Assembly (NCBI RefSeq): GCF_001705515.1
Contig: NZ_MDJS01000002.1
Coordinates: forward strand, 62,001-126,000
DNA length: 64,000 nucleotides
Reading direction: 5' to 3'
Source of the DNA: Mucilaginibacter sp. PPCGB 2223
GTDB taxonomy: Bacteria; Bacteroidota; Bacteroidia; Sphingobacteriales; Sphingobacteriaceae
Shown here: piece by piece, positions 18,919 to 26,579 of the stretch
Numbering within the stretch: position 1 is the stretch's first letter
How the letters are laid out: each line of letters begins with the position of its first letter
Notes under the pieces: model-generated
The model's input: only the letters and a program-made list of their open reading frames with translations
The model's database searches: none
Told to the model about the DNA's origin: nothing
Position numbers and translations under genes: made by a program

Positions 18919-20094
18919 TTATTCTGTAACGGTTACTGTTTTTCCATCAATTTTAAAACGAACCATGCTTTGTTCAAGCGTATGTAAAACCTGGCCCAAA
19001 GAGGCATCGCGGGGCATGCTCCCGCCAAACTTATCCCGGGTAACCTTTCCCTCAAATTTTACATCCACATCATACCACCTTGATAATTGCTTCATCACAT
19101 CATGTATATCCGACTGTTCAAACTGGAAGTAACCATTATGCCATGCCACAGCAAGTTCTGTATCTGTTTCTTTAACTGCGATAGTGTTATCTGAAAATAA
19201 AGTAGTTGATTGCTGTCCCGGCATCAGCACCGCCGCTTTGGCGCCTTTGGATATTCTTACCTTCCCCTGTAACAGGGTTGTCCTTACAGTATTTTCGTCA
19301 TCGTACGCATTTATATTAAAATGGGTACCCAATACTTCTACGGTTTGCCCCTTTGTAATTACTCTGAAAGGTTTAGCCGCATTGTGGGCCACTTCAAAAT
19401 AAGCTTCACCGGTTATTTCAACCTTACGCTCATTAGCAGCAAATGTTGAAGGATATTTAATGGATGACGATGCATTCAACCAAACTTTGGTACCGTCGGA
19501 TAAGGTAACATCCCATTGGCCGCCTTTTGGGGTTTCGATAAGATTCATATCCACATTATCGCTGTTTTGCAAAACCGGAGAAGTGTTATAAACAATTTGC
19601 CCGTCGGTTGTTTTAGTAATAATTGCGGCACCCTGTTTCGCGATCTGCCCTTTTTGCGCATCTTTAAGCGAAATAGATCTTCCGTTAGCTAATATTAAAG
19701 TTGCTTTGTTGCTTCCCGGCGCCACATCATTCCTGAATTCGATATTTGAAGCCGATGCAAGCTGTTGTTTGGGTTCGCGGTTTTTTATCAGCAATACGCT
19801 GCCAATTGTAAAAACAACTGCCGCCGCAACCGATACCCTGAACCAGACACGTTTATAAAAAGGAATTATAGCTGCCGGCCTGATAATGTTATTGAATATT
19901 TTTTCCTTATCTATGCCCGGTGTGGCATCATCCGGTTTTATGCCCGCCAATATCGAATCCATAGTAGTTTGCAGGATAGTGTCATGCGCATCCTGCCCCA
20001 TCGCTTCGAACAATTCAAGCAGCTCTTGTTTTGTACAAGCTTCACTTGCGTATTGGGTTAGTAAGTATTGTAATCTATCTGTATTTACCGCCAT
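18919..20094 (-). CDS. FecR-family anti-sigma factor
   Basis: Inner-membrane protein that holds an ECF sigma until the STN domain of the transporter signals. The N-terminal cytoplasmic anti-sigma part covers 1-80, one membrane helix lies at about 84-103 (RVSVAAAVVFTIGSVLLI), and the periplasmic FecR domain spans about 185-290 with TPKGGQWDVTLSDGTKVWLN and GEAYFEVAHN. A C-terminal DUF4974 domain covers about 315-391 (FQFEQSDIHDVMKQLSRWYDVDV). It is first in the minus-strand locus and lies 181 bases before SusC. Normally a sigma gene precedes it. None does: the region upstream is empty and the nearest sigma gene is at 5824-6432, at the other end of the locus. Pairing with that sigma is the most economical reading. 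Confidence 0.93.
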   Translation of the reverse strand: MAVNTDRLQYLLTQYASEACTKQELLELFEAMGQDAHDTILQTTMDSILAGIKPDDATPGIDKEKIFNNIIRPAAIIPFYKRVWFRVSVAAAVVFTIGSVLLIKNREPKQQLASASNIEFRNDVAPGSNKATLILANGRSISLKDAQKGQIAKQGAAIITKTTDGQIVYNTSPVLQNSDNVDMNLIETPKGGQWDVTLSDGTKVWLNASSSIKYPSTFAANERKVEITGEAYFEVAHNAAKPFRVITKGQTVEVLGTHFNINAYDDENTVRTTLLQGKVRISKGAKAAVLMPGQQSTTLFSDNTIAVKETDTELAVAWHNGYFQFEQSDIHDVMKQLSRWYDVDVKFEGKVTRDKFGGSMPRDASLGQVLHTLEQSMVRFKIDGKTVTVTE

Positions 20095-20341
20095 AAAGGA
20101 TCTTTAAAAAGTTCAGAATTTGATGTTTTATAATTTACAATTTCTTAAACTATACATGAAAGACGGTACAGAAAGAAGAAAGTACTGCCCCCGATAAAAT
20201 ATTTTTTCGCGTTCCCGAAAACGCGTAAACAACATAAGCTGCTTTCACCCTTTTCGCAGAAGCAGAATTACCTGATGAACACGATGTGGAGCAAATCCAA
20301 TTGCCAAATTCAACCAAAGTTTTTCAATTTGGCTTTTTAAG

Positions 20342-20349
20342 TAGATTTG
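20342..20349 (+). promoter_or_regulatory. Putative -7 box (TAnnTTTG) for the AraC gene
   Basis: TAGATTTG, 22 bases before the ATG at 20371, with a T-rich stretch but no exact TTG about 20 bases upstream. Its position argues against the TTG start at 20347, which would overlap the box. Confidence 0.45.
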
Positions 20350-20370
20350 TATAGTAGCGCGTTGCAAAAA

Positions 20371-21213
20371 ATGATAATCAGCCGGCAGCATTTTGACTTA
20401 GGGAACAAACGGGTAATTGAAAAATTCATCATCAGGACACCTTTCCGGCTTGGGGCAACGTTTCAAAACGAAGCTTGCTTTGTGTATTTCAAAACCGGGG
20501 GGACGTTTTTGTCATCACCTACTGAAAGATTAGCCATAGGCGCTACTGAAAGTGTCTTATTGGATTGCAGTAACTACTTTGCCGATTTTATACCAAAAGC
20601 ACCACCGGCAACCATTGAAGTTTATGCGGTACACTTATACCCTGACCTGCTCAGGGAAATTTATAAAGATACCCTGCCCCAGTTCGTAAAACATAAGGCT
20701 ACCGGCCAACATGCGAAACTCATTGCAAACCACAGTGTCATCCATCATTTCATCGACAGCCTGGCCTTCTATTTTGAAAATCCCGGCCTGGTCAATTCAG
20801 AGCTGCTGCTATTGAAAATAAAGGAACTGATCCTTTTGCTGTTACAAACCAAAAATGCCGCTACCATAGCAGAATTAATAACTAACCTTTTTTCTCCCAG
20901 GCAGGCAAATTTGAAAGACGTGATCCAACATCATTTGTACGCTGATTTCTCGATGAACGAATTAGCACAATTGGCCGGCCTTAGCCTATCCTCCTTTAAG
21001 CGGGCGTTTAAAAACATTTACCAGGATACCCCTGCCAATTATTTGCGGGCAAAAAAAATGGAAAAAGCGATCGAACTGCTTAAGCAATCCGACTATTCGG
21101 TAAGTGAGATCTGTTTTCAAACCGGATTTAGCGACGCTTCCCATTTCACCAAAGTATTCAAAAAACACACCCGGCAAACGCCTTTGGCTTTTAGAAATGC
21201 CCATAGGCCATAA
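20371..21213 (+). CDS. AraC-family transcriptional regulator
   Basis: DNA-binding regulator of 280 residues, started at the ATG 20371 because the upstream TTG lies inside a likely promoter box. The N-terminal half (about 1-165) is a cupin-like sensor domain of the small-metabolite-binding AraC group. The C-terminal half carries the two helix-turn-helix units: ADFSMNELAQLAGLSLSSFKRAFKN, then DYSVSEICFQTGFSDASHFTKVFKK, followed by the usual H-x-R-x-TPLAFR end. It stands upstream of the SnoaL-like and DoxX-like genes on the same strand (about 95 bases) and may control them. It is divergent from FecR with 276 bases between. The effector is unknown. Confidence 0.9.
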   Translation: MIISRQHFDLGNKRVIEKFIIRTPFRLGATFQNEACFVYFKTGGTFLSSPTERLAIGATESVLLDCSNYFADFIPKAPPATIEVYAVHLYPDLLREIYKDTLPQFVKHKATGQHAKLIANHSVIHHFIDSLAFYFENPGLVNSELLLLKIKELILLLLQTKNAATIAELITNLFSPRQANLKDVIQHHLYADFSMNELAQLAGLSLSSFKRAFKNIYQDTPANYLRAKKMEKAIELLKQSDYSVSEICFQTGFSDASHFTKVFKKHTRQTPLAFRNAHRP

Positions 21214-21284
21214 CGATCCCTCCGTTTGAACCTGATTGACCATTTATTGAACCTTATCGCCAAGCCGGTTCATTATCGGGGTGA

Positions 21285-21292
21285 TAATTTTG
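21285..21292 (+). promoter_or_regulatory. Putative -7 box (TAnnTTTG) for the SnoaL-like/DoxX-like pair
   Basis: TAATTTTG, 16 bases before the ATG at 21308. The short leader this implies would favour the second ATG at 21311. No clear -33 element. Confidence 0.4.
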
Positions 21293-21307
21293 GGATAAGA
21301 AAAATAT

Positions 21308-21676
21308 ATGATGACAACACAGGAAGTTGCTAACCGGTATTACGGGCTGATGCTGGAAAATAAAAGAGAACAGATCGTTGATGAGCTTTATGGGCAGGAC
21401 ATCATCTGCAAAGAACCCGAACATGCCCTGGCCATGGGAATCCCGACGACCACCAGAGGGTTAGAGGCGGTAAAGGCTAAAGCCAAGGCAAGGGCAGCAA
21501 TGATAGCGGAAATCCATGGCGATTTTTGCAGTGAACCGCTCATAGCCGGCAATTTTTTCAGCGTTGTGCTGGGCAGGGACCTCACGTTGAAGGGCAAGCC
21601 CCGTATGAATTTGCAGGAGATCGGTGTTTTTGAGGTAAAAGAGGGAAAGATCGTTTCAGAGCAGTTTTTTTATTGA
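21308..21676 (+). CDS. SnoaL-like / NTF2-like domain protein
   Basis: Small cytosolic protein of 122 residues filling one NTF2-like cone: the N-terminal helices TTQEVANRYYGLMLENKREQIVDELY, a strand with DIICKEPEH, then the sheet ending LQEIGVFEVKEGKIVSEQFFY. Proteins of this shape act as isomerases, polyketide cyclases or simple ligand binders. No catalytic set can be assigned here. It lies 3 bases before the DoxX-like gene, so the pair is co-translated, and about 95 bases after an AraC regulator that may respond to the same small molecule. Confidence 0.8.
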   Translation: MMTTQEVANRYYGLMLENKREQIVDELYGQDIICKEPEHALAMGIPTTTRGLEAVKAKAKARAAMIAEIHGDFCSEPLIAGNFFSVVLGRDLTLKGKPRMNLQEIGVFEVKEGKIVSEQFFY

Positions 21677-21679
21677 AAA

Positions 21680-22102
21680 ATGAAAGTTATCAAATTAATT
21701 TCCTGGTTCCTGGGCATCGCCATGCTGATGTTCGGTATTTTAAAAGTTTTAAGCCCAACCATCAATGGCTGGTTTGCTGTTCAGATGAAAAACAGTGGCT
21801 TGGCAGCGTATATTCCTATGTGGGTAGGTATTGCAGGCGAAATTATGGTTGGATCGGCATTTATATTTTGTTTGGTGACAGACAAAAATCTGGCAAAGAA
21901 GAAATTTAGGTTGGGCATCTTGCTGGCCTCTGCTGCCATCATTCCTATGATGCTTACCGCGATCTACGTTCATTTACAACCCAATGTTCCGGCAGCAGTT
22001 TTACCTTTAAAAATAAAACCGCCATTCATTCCTGCTGTTTTCCTGCTGCTTGCCTTGACCAATATTTACTGGATACAGCGCCAAATAAAAGACACTGATT
22101 AG
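21680..22102 (+). CDS. DoxX-like four-helix inner-membrane protein
   Basis: 140 residues with four hydrophobic helices at about 4-22, 44-66, 76-95 and 108-128, the layout of DoxX-like/DUF4870-size membrane proteins. The first helix (ISWFLGIAMLMFGILKVL) followed by a polar loop and a glycine-rich second helix (VGIAGEIMVGSAFIF) is characteristic. The function of this family is largely undefined; several members relate to redox or quinone partners. It follows the SnoaL-like gene with 3 bases between and is probably in the same operon under the AraC regulator. Confidence 0.75.
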   Translation: MKVIKLISWFLGIAMLMFGILKVLSPTINGWFAVQMKNSGLAAYIPMWVGIAGEIMVGSAFIFCLVTDKNLAKKKFRLGILLASAAIIPMMLTAIYVHLQPNVPAAVLPLKIKPPFIPAVFLLLALTNIYWIQRQIKDTD

Positions 22103-22267
22103 GCAGAAGCCAGCCTGCTAACATAAGCGTCTGCCACAACGGAGCTGACGAATAAAGACTTCTCGTTCGTTTGCAGATGAGATGAAATGCGCGGTGTTTT
22201 CAATCGCATATAAATCGGCTAAAAAGTTAGGCTTTAATCCTGTTTGCTCTACCTGAAAAAGCAGATC

Positions 22268-22295
22268 GCCTTCAACACAAGTTGGAGGCTTTTTG
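22268..22295 (+). terminator. Intrinsic terminator after the SnoaL-like/DoxX-like pair
   Basis: GCCTTCAAC, loop ACAA, GTTGGAGGC (one G-U pair), then TTTTTG and further Ts. It lies about 165 bases after the DoxX-like stop codon and before the methionine aminopeptidase promoter. Confidence 0.8.
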
Positions 22296-22333
22296 TTTTT
22301 AGCATGGTAACATGGTGTGCCGTTATTAATTAC

Positions 22334-22341
22334 TAATTTTG
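22334..22341 (+). promoter_or_regulatory. Putative -7 box (TAnnTTTG) for methionine aminopeptidase
   Basis: TAATTTTG, 21 bases before the ATG at 22362, just past an intrinsic terminator. No TTG in the -33 window. Confidence 0.45.
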
Positions 22342-22361
22342 CTCCATATAACAAATTAATA

Positions 22362-23126
22362 ATGTCGATATCCACCGAAAACGAAAGGACAGGGATACAG
22401 CAGGCAAGCGATGCTGTAGCCATTACTTTGAAGAAGATGCGCGAGTATGCCAAGCCCGGTATCTCTACAAAGGAGCTCGACGAATATGGCGGCGGGTTGC
22501 TGGCGCAATTGGGTGCACGGTCTGCACCTGCATTAACTTATAATTTTCCGGGCTTTACCTGCATAAGTGTTAACGAGGAAGCCGCGCATGGCGTACCATC
22601 TCATCATAAGATATTGAAAGACGGCGACCTGGTCAATATCGATGTATCGGCAGAGTTGAACGGTTACTGGGCCGATAATGGCGGTTCGTTTGTGATTGGG
22701 CAAGACATCCACGGTCACGGCAAACTGGTAGCCGCATCAAAAGAGATATTAAAAAAAGCGATCGGCAGCATTAAAGGTGGTGTCAGGATATCGGAGGTTG
22801 GCCGGCTGATCGAAACCGAAGCCAAAAAAGCAGGTTACACGGTCATCAAGAACCTCACCGGGCACGGCGTAGGCCGCAGCCTGCACGAAGAGCCGCACGA
22901 GATTGCCAACTATTGCGACAGGTTTAACACCATCCGTTTTAAAAAGAATTCGGTAGTGGCAATTGAGACCTTTATCTCAACACGGTCGACCATAGCCAAT
23001 ACCGGAGCTGATGGCTGGACGCTAACCGGTAATAAAGGCGGCTTTATTGCACAGCACGAACATACCATTATGGTCACCGATGGGCTGCCCGTAATATTTA
23101 CCGCACAGAACGGCATTTGGGATTAA
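22362..23126 (+). CDS. map: Type I methionine aminopeptidase
   Basis: Removes the initiator methionine from nascent proteins in the cytosol. The start is the ATG 22362 (MSISTENERTG); an upstream frame extension to 22317 runs through the promoter region. All five metal ligands of the pita-bread fold are present: D94 (NIDVSAE), D105 (ADNGGSF), H168 (GHGVGRSLHE), E202 (VAIETF) and E233 (QHEHTIMV). 254 residues is the bacterial type I length. The extra Gly/Ser-rich insertions resemble secondary MAP copies found outside ribosomal-protein operons, and this gene is not near translation genes, so it may be an additional paralogue. Its stop overlaps the stop of the convergent M24 gene. Confidence 0.9.
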   Translation: MSISTENERTGIQQASDAVAITLKKMREYAKPGISTKELDEYGGGLLAQLGARSAPALTYNFPGFTCISVNEEAAHGVPSHHKILKDGDLVNIDVSAELNGYWADNGGSFVIGQDIHGHGKLVAASKEILKKAIGSIKGGVRISEVGRLIETEAKKAGYTVIKNLTGHGVGRSLHEEPHEIANYCDRFNTIRFKKNSVVAIETFISTRSTIANTGADGWTLTGNKGGFIAQHEHTIMVTDGLPVIFTAQNGIWD

Positions 23127-23824
23127 TTTAATAACTGCTCGAAAAAACCGCCGATATTTTTTTCCCTGTCCACAAAGTGGATCTCCAGGATCCAATGTCT
23201 CGGTTTACCTTCCGGATCGTTTTGCAAAATACCGGCGTGATTATCGGGGTGTATATCCAAACCCAAATCATCCGGGGCAAGCTGCTCATGCGGATAATGC
23301 CCAACGATATGGCCGCCTATTTCGCCTGCATACTCCCAGCCATACTTTTTTGCCAGTTGGGTTAAATAGTTAAAGTATGCCGCACCGGTAAGGTTGTTTT
23401 GCCCGGCATACCAGGCCCTCGCTTCGTGCCAGGCGGTTTCAATATCGCTTTTCAGCTTCAGCTTTAACGGGTCATTGCCAATAACGTAAGTCCTGCCCAG
23501 GTCAGCCTCCCAGCCGTCGACAACCGGGCCGAAATCTACAATCACCATATCGTCGTTCTGAATGACCACATCAGGCGGGTTACTGCTATAAGGCTGCAGC
23601 GTGTTTACGCCTGCCCGTACAATTTTTTTATGCCAAAACTCCTCTATTCCAAATTCGTTTTTAGCTAATTCCACTATCTCTGTTATCAGTTCGCTTTCGG
23701 TTTTACCGGGTGCTATTAATCCGCGCCCTTCGATAGCGGCAAACAGTTCTTTTGATCTTTGTTCGGCAAGGGCCAGTTTTTGTTTAGTGTTGTTCATACC
23801 ATTTATTGCTATGCCGTTAATCAT
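23123..23824 (-). CDS. M24-family metallopeptidase (Xaa-Pro aminopeptidase-like)
   Basis: Cytosolic pita-bread fold peptidase or creatinase-like hydrolase. Ligands visible: two Asp in VDFGPVVDGWEADLGRTY, His in GGHIVGHYPHEQ, Glu in ILEIHFVD and Glu in GGFFEQLL near the C-terminus. 233 residues means the N-terminal domain of prolidases is absent. Two starts are possible: ATG 23824, overlapping the stop of the DUF2911 gene in an ATGAATGATTAA arrangement, or ATG 23797, which begins MNNTKQKL. The overlap suggests translational coupling with the upstream gene. It converges with methionine aminopeptidase, and the two stop codons share the tetranucleotide TTAA at 23123-23126. Confidence 0.88.
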   Translation of the reverse strand: MINGIAINGMNNTKQKLALAEQRSKELFAAIEGRGLIAPGKTESELITEIVELAKNEFGIEEFWHKKIVRAGVNTLQPYSSNPPDVVIQNDDMVIVDFGPVVDGWEADLGRTYVIGNDPLKLKLKSDIETAWHEARAWYAGQNNLTGAAYFNYLTQLAKKYGWEYAGEIGGHIVGHYPHEQLAPDDLGLDIHPDNHAGILQNDPEGKPRHWILEIHFVDREKNIGGFFEQLLN

Positions 23825-24941
23825 TCATATCCTTTCCGTTTTGCAAATCCCTTACGTTCTTTTCAATTAACAGCTTATTACCGCCTTTGGCCTGTAGCAA
23901 TGCCTTTTGTGCAAACGTAAGCGCCTTTTTATAATCGCCCAGGGCCGAGTACCCGCTTGCCATGCCTATATTGGTAAAAAGCGAATTAGGGTGTTTATCG
24001 TAATTCATTTTAAATATCTCGAAGGCCTCTTTTGGCTTTTTGGCATCTACCAGGCCTGCCGCGTAGGTGTATGCCTGTATCTGGCTTGCAAAAGGCATGG
24101 CCTTCTTCATTACATCAGCAGCTTCGGTACCGCGCCCCAACTGCTCAAGGATGCTTGCTTTGGTTTGCCAGGCGTAAAAGCTTTCGGTACCGCCAAATGT
24201 TACGCTGGTAGCGCTATCGGCCCACATTAAAGCCTGCGGCAGGTTGGTTTTATTTTGCGCACAATAGGCGGCGGCCTGGTTCCAGGCTTCCCACGATTCG
24301 GGCAGGGCCTTATCTCCGCGAAGCTCCTTGCGGAACGACGCGATCTGCGTAGCGATCACATCCACCTCAACCTTAAACGGGATGACCAGTTTTTCCCACT
24401 GTAATTGAATGGTAGCGCTTTCGGGGGTTTGATCGGTAAACTCATATTTAAGCCATTCAACACTTTTATCGGTTTTTATGGGCTTTACGGTTACACGTAA
24501 AGCATCTTCGGCCGGGTCGTAAAAAAAATTACCCCACGATGTCGAATTTTTTGAAAAGATCAACGTGCATTCGCCCGGGTCATAAGCTACAAAAAAGCCA
24601 TATTTGCCGGCCGGCAGATCGTACCCTTCAATTTTAACATCGGTGGTAAATTCGATGGTGGTATTCTCATTGGCACCGGCACGCCAGGGAGCCGGCTTTT
24701 TAGCGCCGTAGCCCAGTTCGGTATAACCTACCGGGATGAGTTCGCCCCAGATATGGCCCTCTCTTTTTTTAACACCCGGGCGGTTGTAGCGGATCATGAC
24801 ATCGGTTATGCCGATCTCTTCGCTTACCGTTGCCCGTTTATTGCCGCCTCGGGGCAGTGAGGTTAGTTGTGCTTTAACCCATCCGGTAAAAGATACCTGG
24901 AAAGCAAGAATGAGCAAAAGCAATGTAAGATGTTTTTTCAT
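23817..24941 (-). CDS. Exported DUF2911 protein with C-terminal TPR-like helices
   Basis: Signal peptide of about 25 residues (ending WVKAQ). DUF2911 domain at about 30-180: the conserved start LPRGGNKRATVSEEIGITDV, RYNRPGVKKREGHIWGELIP and PAGKYGFFVAYD are diagnostic of this Bacteroidota family. Residues about 215-374 form paired helices of TPR type (MNYDKHPNSLFTNIGMASGYSALGDYKKAL). The function is unknown; members are periplasmic. It overlaps the upstream isochorismatase-like gene by 4 bases (ATGA) and the downstream M24 gene by up to 8, so the three are one operon. Confidence 0.88.
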   Translation of the reverse strand: MKKHLTLLLLILAFQVSFTGWVKAQLTSLPRGGNKRATVSEEIGITDVMIRYNRPGVKKREGHIWGELIPVGYTELGYGAKKPAPWRAGANENTTIEFTTDVKIEGYDLPAGKYGFFVAYDPGECTLIFSKNSTSWGNFFYDPAEDALRVTVKPIKTDKSVEWLKYEFTDQTPESATIQLQWEKLVIPFKVEVDVIATQIASFRKELRGDKALPESWEAWNQAAAYCAQNKTNLPQALMWADSATSVTFGGTESFYAWQTKASILEQLGRGTEAADVMKKAMPFASQIQAYTYAAGLVDAKKPKEAFEIFKMNYDKHPNSLFTNIGMASGYSALGDYKKALTFAQKALLQAKGGNKLLIEKNVRDLQNGKDMND

Positions 24942-25528
24942 GATGATATGTTTTGTTTTATAAAATCGGTAGTTACAATTGTTGCAAACTCATCGCTTAA
25001 GCTGGCTAATGCCGTTTGGTGGATCAGTTCGGCCGGATAGTTTTGCCCGTCGATACCTTTTTTGTTGAACGTAGCAGTTGCATCGGCAACCAAAAAGGTT
25101 TGATAGCCTAAATTACCTGCCATGCGGGTAGTGGTGGAGATGCAATGATCGGTGGTGAGGCCTGCAATAACCAGTGTGGTACTGCCCGCATCGTTGAGCC
25201 GCTGTTGCAGGCCTGTACCGATAAAGGCGCTGTTTACATTTTTTTTGATGACCGGCTCTCCCTGCGCCGGTTTGATCAGCTCGTGAAATTGATTGCCGGG
25301 CTTTGACTCATGCAGCGGCGAACGCGGGTTAGTTGAACAATGCGCCACATGAAAAACAGGCAAACCCATAGCCCGCCAGGCGTTTAATAATTCGCTGGCC
25401 CGTAATTCGGCATCCGGGTTGTTTCGCTCATCTCCCCAATAGGCTACATCGGCAAATCCTTTTTGTATATCAACCAATAGCAATGCAGGGCGTTGTGCTA
25501 TACTTATTGTTTTTTCTGATGCTTTCAT
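24938..25528 (-). CDS. Isochorismatase-family cysteine hydrolase
   Basis: Cytosolic amidase or hydrolase with the isochorismatase-like fold. The catalytic triad can be placed: D20 in LLLVDIQKGF, K in VIKKNVNSAF and C in TTDHCISTTTRMA. 196 residues, full length. Relatives include nicotinamidases and N-carbamoyl amidases, but nothing here fixes the substrate. It is divergent from a LysR regulator 84 bases away, a common arrangement in which the regulator controls the hydrolase. It overlaps the DUF2911 gene by 4 bases. Confidence 0.9.
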   Translation of the reverse strand: MKASEKTISIAQRPALLLVDIQKGFADVAYWGDERNNPDAELRASELLNAWRAMGLPVFHVAHCSTNPRSPLHESKPGNQFHELIKPAQGEPVIKKNVNSAFIGTGLQQRLNDAGSTTLVIAGLTTDHCISTTTRMAGNLGYQTFLVADATATFNKKGIDGQNYPAELIHQTALASLSDEFATIVTTDFIKQNISS

Positions 25529-25578
25529 GTGATCTGTACCTGCAAATCACGGCTGTTTAAATGATAAAATAAAATGCT

Positions 25579-25586
25579 TAATTTTG
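25579..25586 (+). promoter_or_regulatory. Putative -7 box (TAnnTTTG) for the LysR gene
   Basis: TAATTTTG, 27 bases before the ATG at 25613, in the 84-base divergent region shared with the isochorismatase-like gene. It favours the ATG over the TTG at 25592. The LysR operator should lie in the same interval, but I cannot single it out. Confidence 0.45.
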
Positions 25587-25612
25587 ATTAATTGATAAAT
25601 ATTTTTGATCAA

Positions 25613-26476
25613 ATGGATTTTCAGCAGCTAAAAAATTACCTGGTTTTATGCGAGACCCTTAATTTTAGAAAGGCCGCCGCGCAGATCAACATAGTTCAAC
25701 CGGCGTTGAGCAGGCAAATACAATTGCTGGAAAATGAAATAGGCGCCCTACTTTTTGACAGGGGTAAACGCAGTGTGACTCTAACAGAAGCGGGTATTTT
25801 TTTCAGGCACGAGGCCGAACGCATCGTGCACGATCTGGATAAAACCATCATCAAGACAGCACAGGTGCATAACGGCGAGGCAGGCGAGCTCAGGGTTACG
25901 CACGCCAGCTCGGCCATGAATACGGTAGTGCCCGGCTTTTTGGTTAAGATGAAGGATAAATGGCCGAACCTGAAAACTATCGTACAAGAAACATCCAACC
26001 AACAGCAACTGGAAACGCTGCTGGCGCGAAAAACGGATATAGGTATAGCTCCTAATATTATTTTACCATCGGCTGTAAACTCCAAGATACTATATCGCGA
26101 AAACTTTGTTTTGATCTTGCCGGTCAGCCATCCCCTTAAGGAAAATGAGCCTGCCAGCATAATCGACTTAAAAAATGAGACATTTATCTTGCCGCAGCTT
26201 GCAACCGGAGCAGGTTATGTTGAAGCCATATTACAGATTTGCCAGGATGCCGGGTTTAAGCCCAAAGTAGCGCACGAGTCGGCGCACTCGACAGGGGTAT
26301 TGCGCCTGGTTGAAGCCGGGTTGGGGATTTCGATCGAGCCGGTTTCGTCGGTGCGCGGTGCAAACATGAACGTAAAACTCATGGAGCTGAAGAACCTTCC
26401 GCAAAAAGTAACGATGACACTTTTTTGGCTGCGCAGCCGCGATGAAGAATTAGCCAGGTTTATACAAATGTTTTAA
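25613..26476 (+). CDS. LysR-family transcriptional regulator
   Basis: 287 residues from ATG 25613 (MDFQQLKNYLVL). The N-terminal winged helix-turn-helix (about 1-60) reads LNFRKAAAQINIVQPALSRQIQLLE and is followed by the linker helix and a periplasmic-binding-protein-like effector domain (about 85-287). It stands head to head with the isochorismatase-like gene, which by the usual LysR rule would be its target together with the DUF2911 and M24 genes. The effector is unknown. Confidence 0.93.
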   Translation: MDFQQLKNYLVLCETLNFRKAAAQINIVQPALSRQIQLLENEIGALLFDRGKRSVTLTEAGIFFRHEAERIVHDLDKTIIKTAQVHNGEAGELRVTHASSAMNTVVPGFLVKMKDKWPNLKTIVQETSNQQQLETLLARKTDIGIAPNIILPSAVNSKILYRENFVLILPVSHPLKENEPASIIDLKNETFILPQLATGAGYVEAILQICQDAGFKPKVAHESAHSTGVLRLVEAGLGISIEPVSSVRGANMNVKLMELKNLPQKVTMTLFWLRSRDEELARFIQMF

Positions 26477-26579
26477 AAGTGGTTGGTTAAAATATTTGAT
26501 AGTTTGCATGCTAAGCAACCAAGTCCAACTTATTCCGTAATATCATTAATTTAACGGCAGTCTGGCCCCATAAACTACG

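Noticed and set aside
22118..22453. Minus-strand frame over the SnoaL-like/MAP gap, with a protein-like stretch (VEGDLLFQVEQTG and following)
   Set aside because: It runs across an intrinsic terminator and into the methionine aminopeptidase gene in the opposite strand, and I cannot place the stretch in any family. A decayed gene is possible but unsupported.
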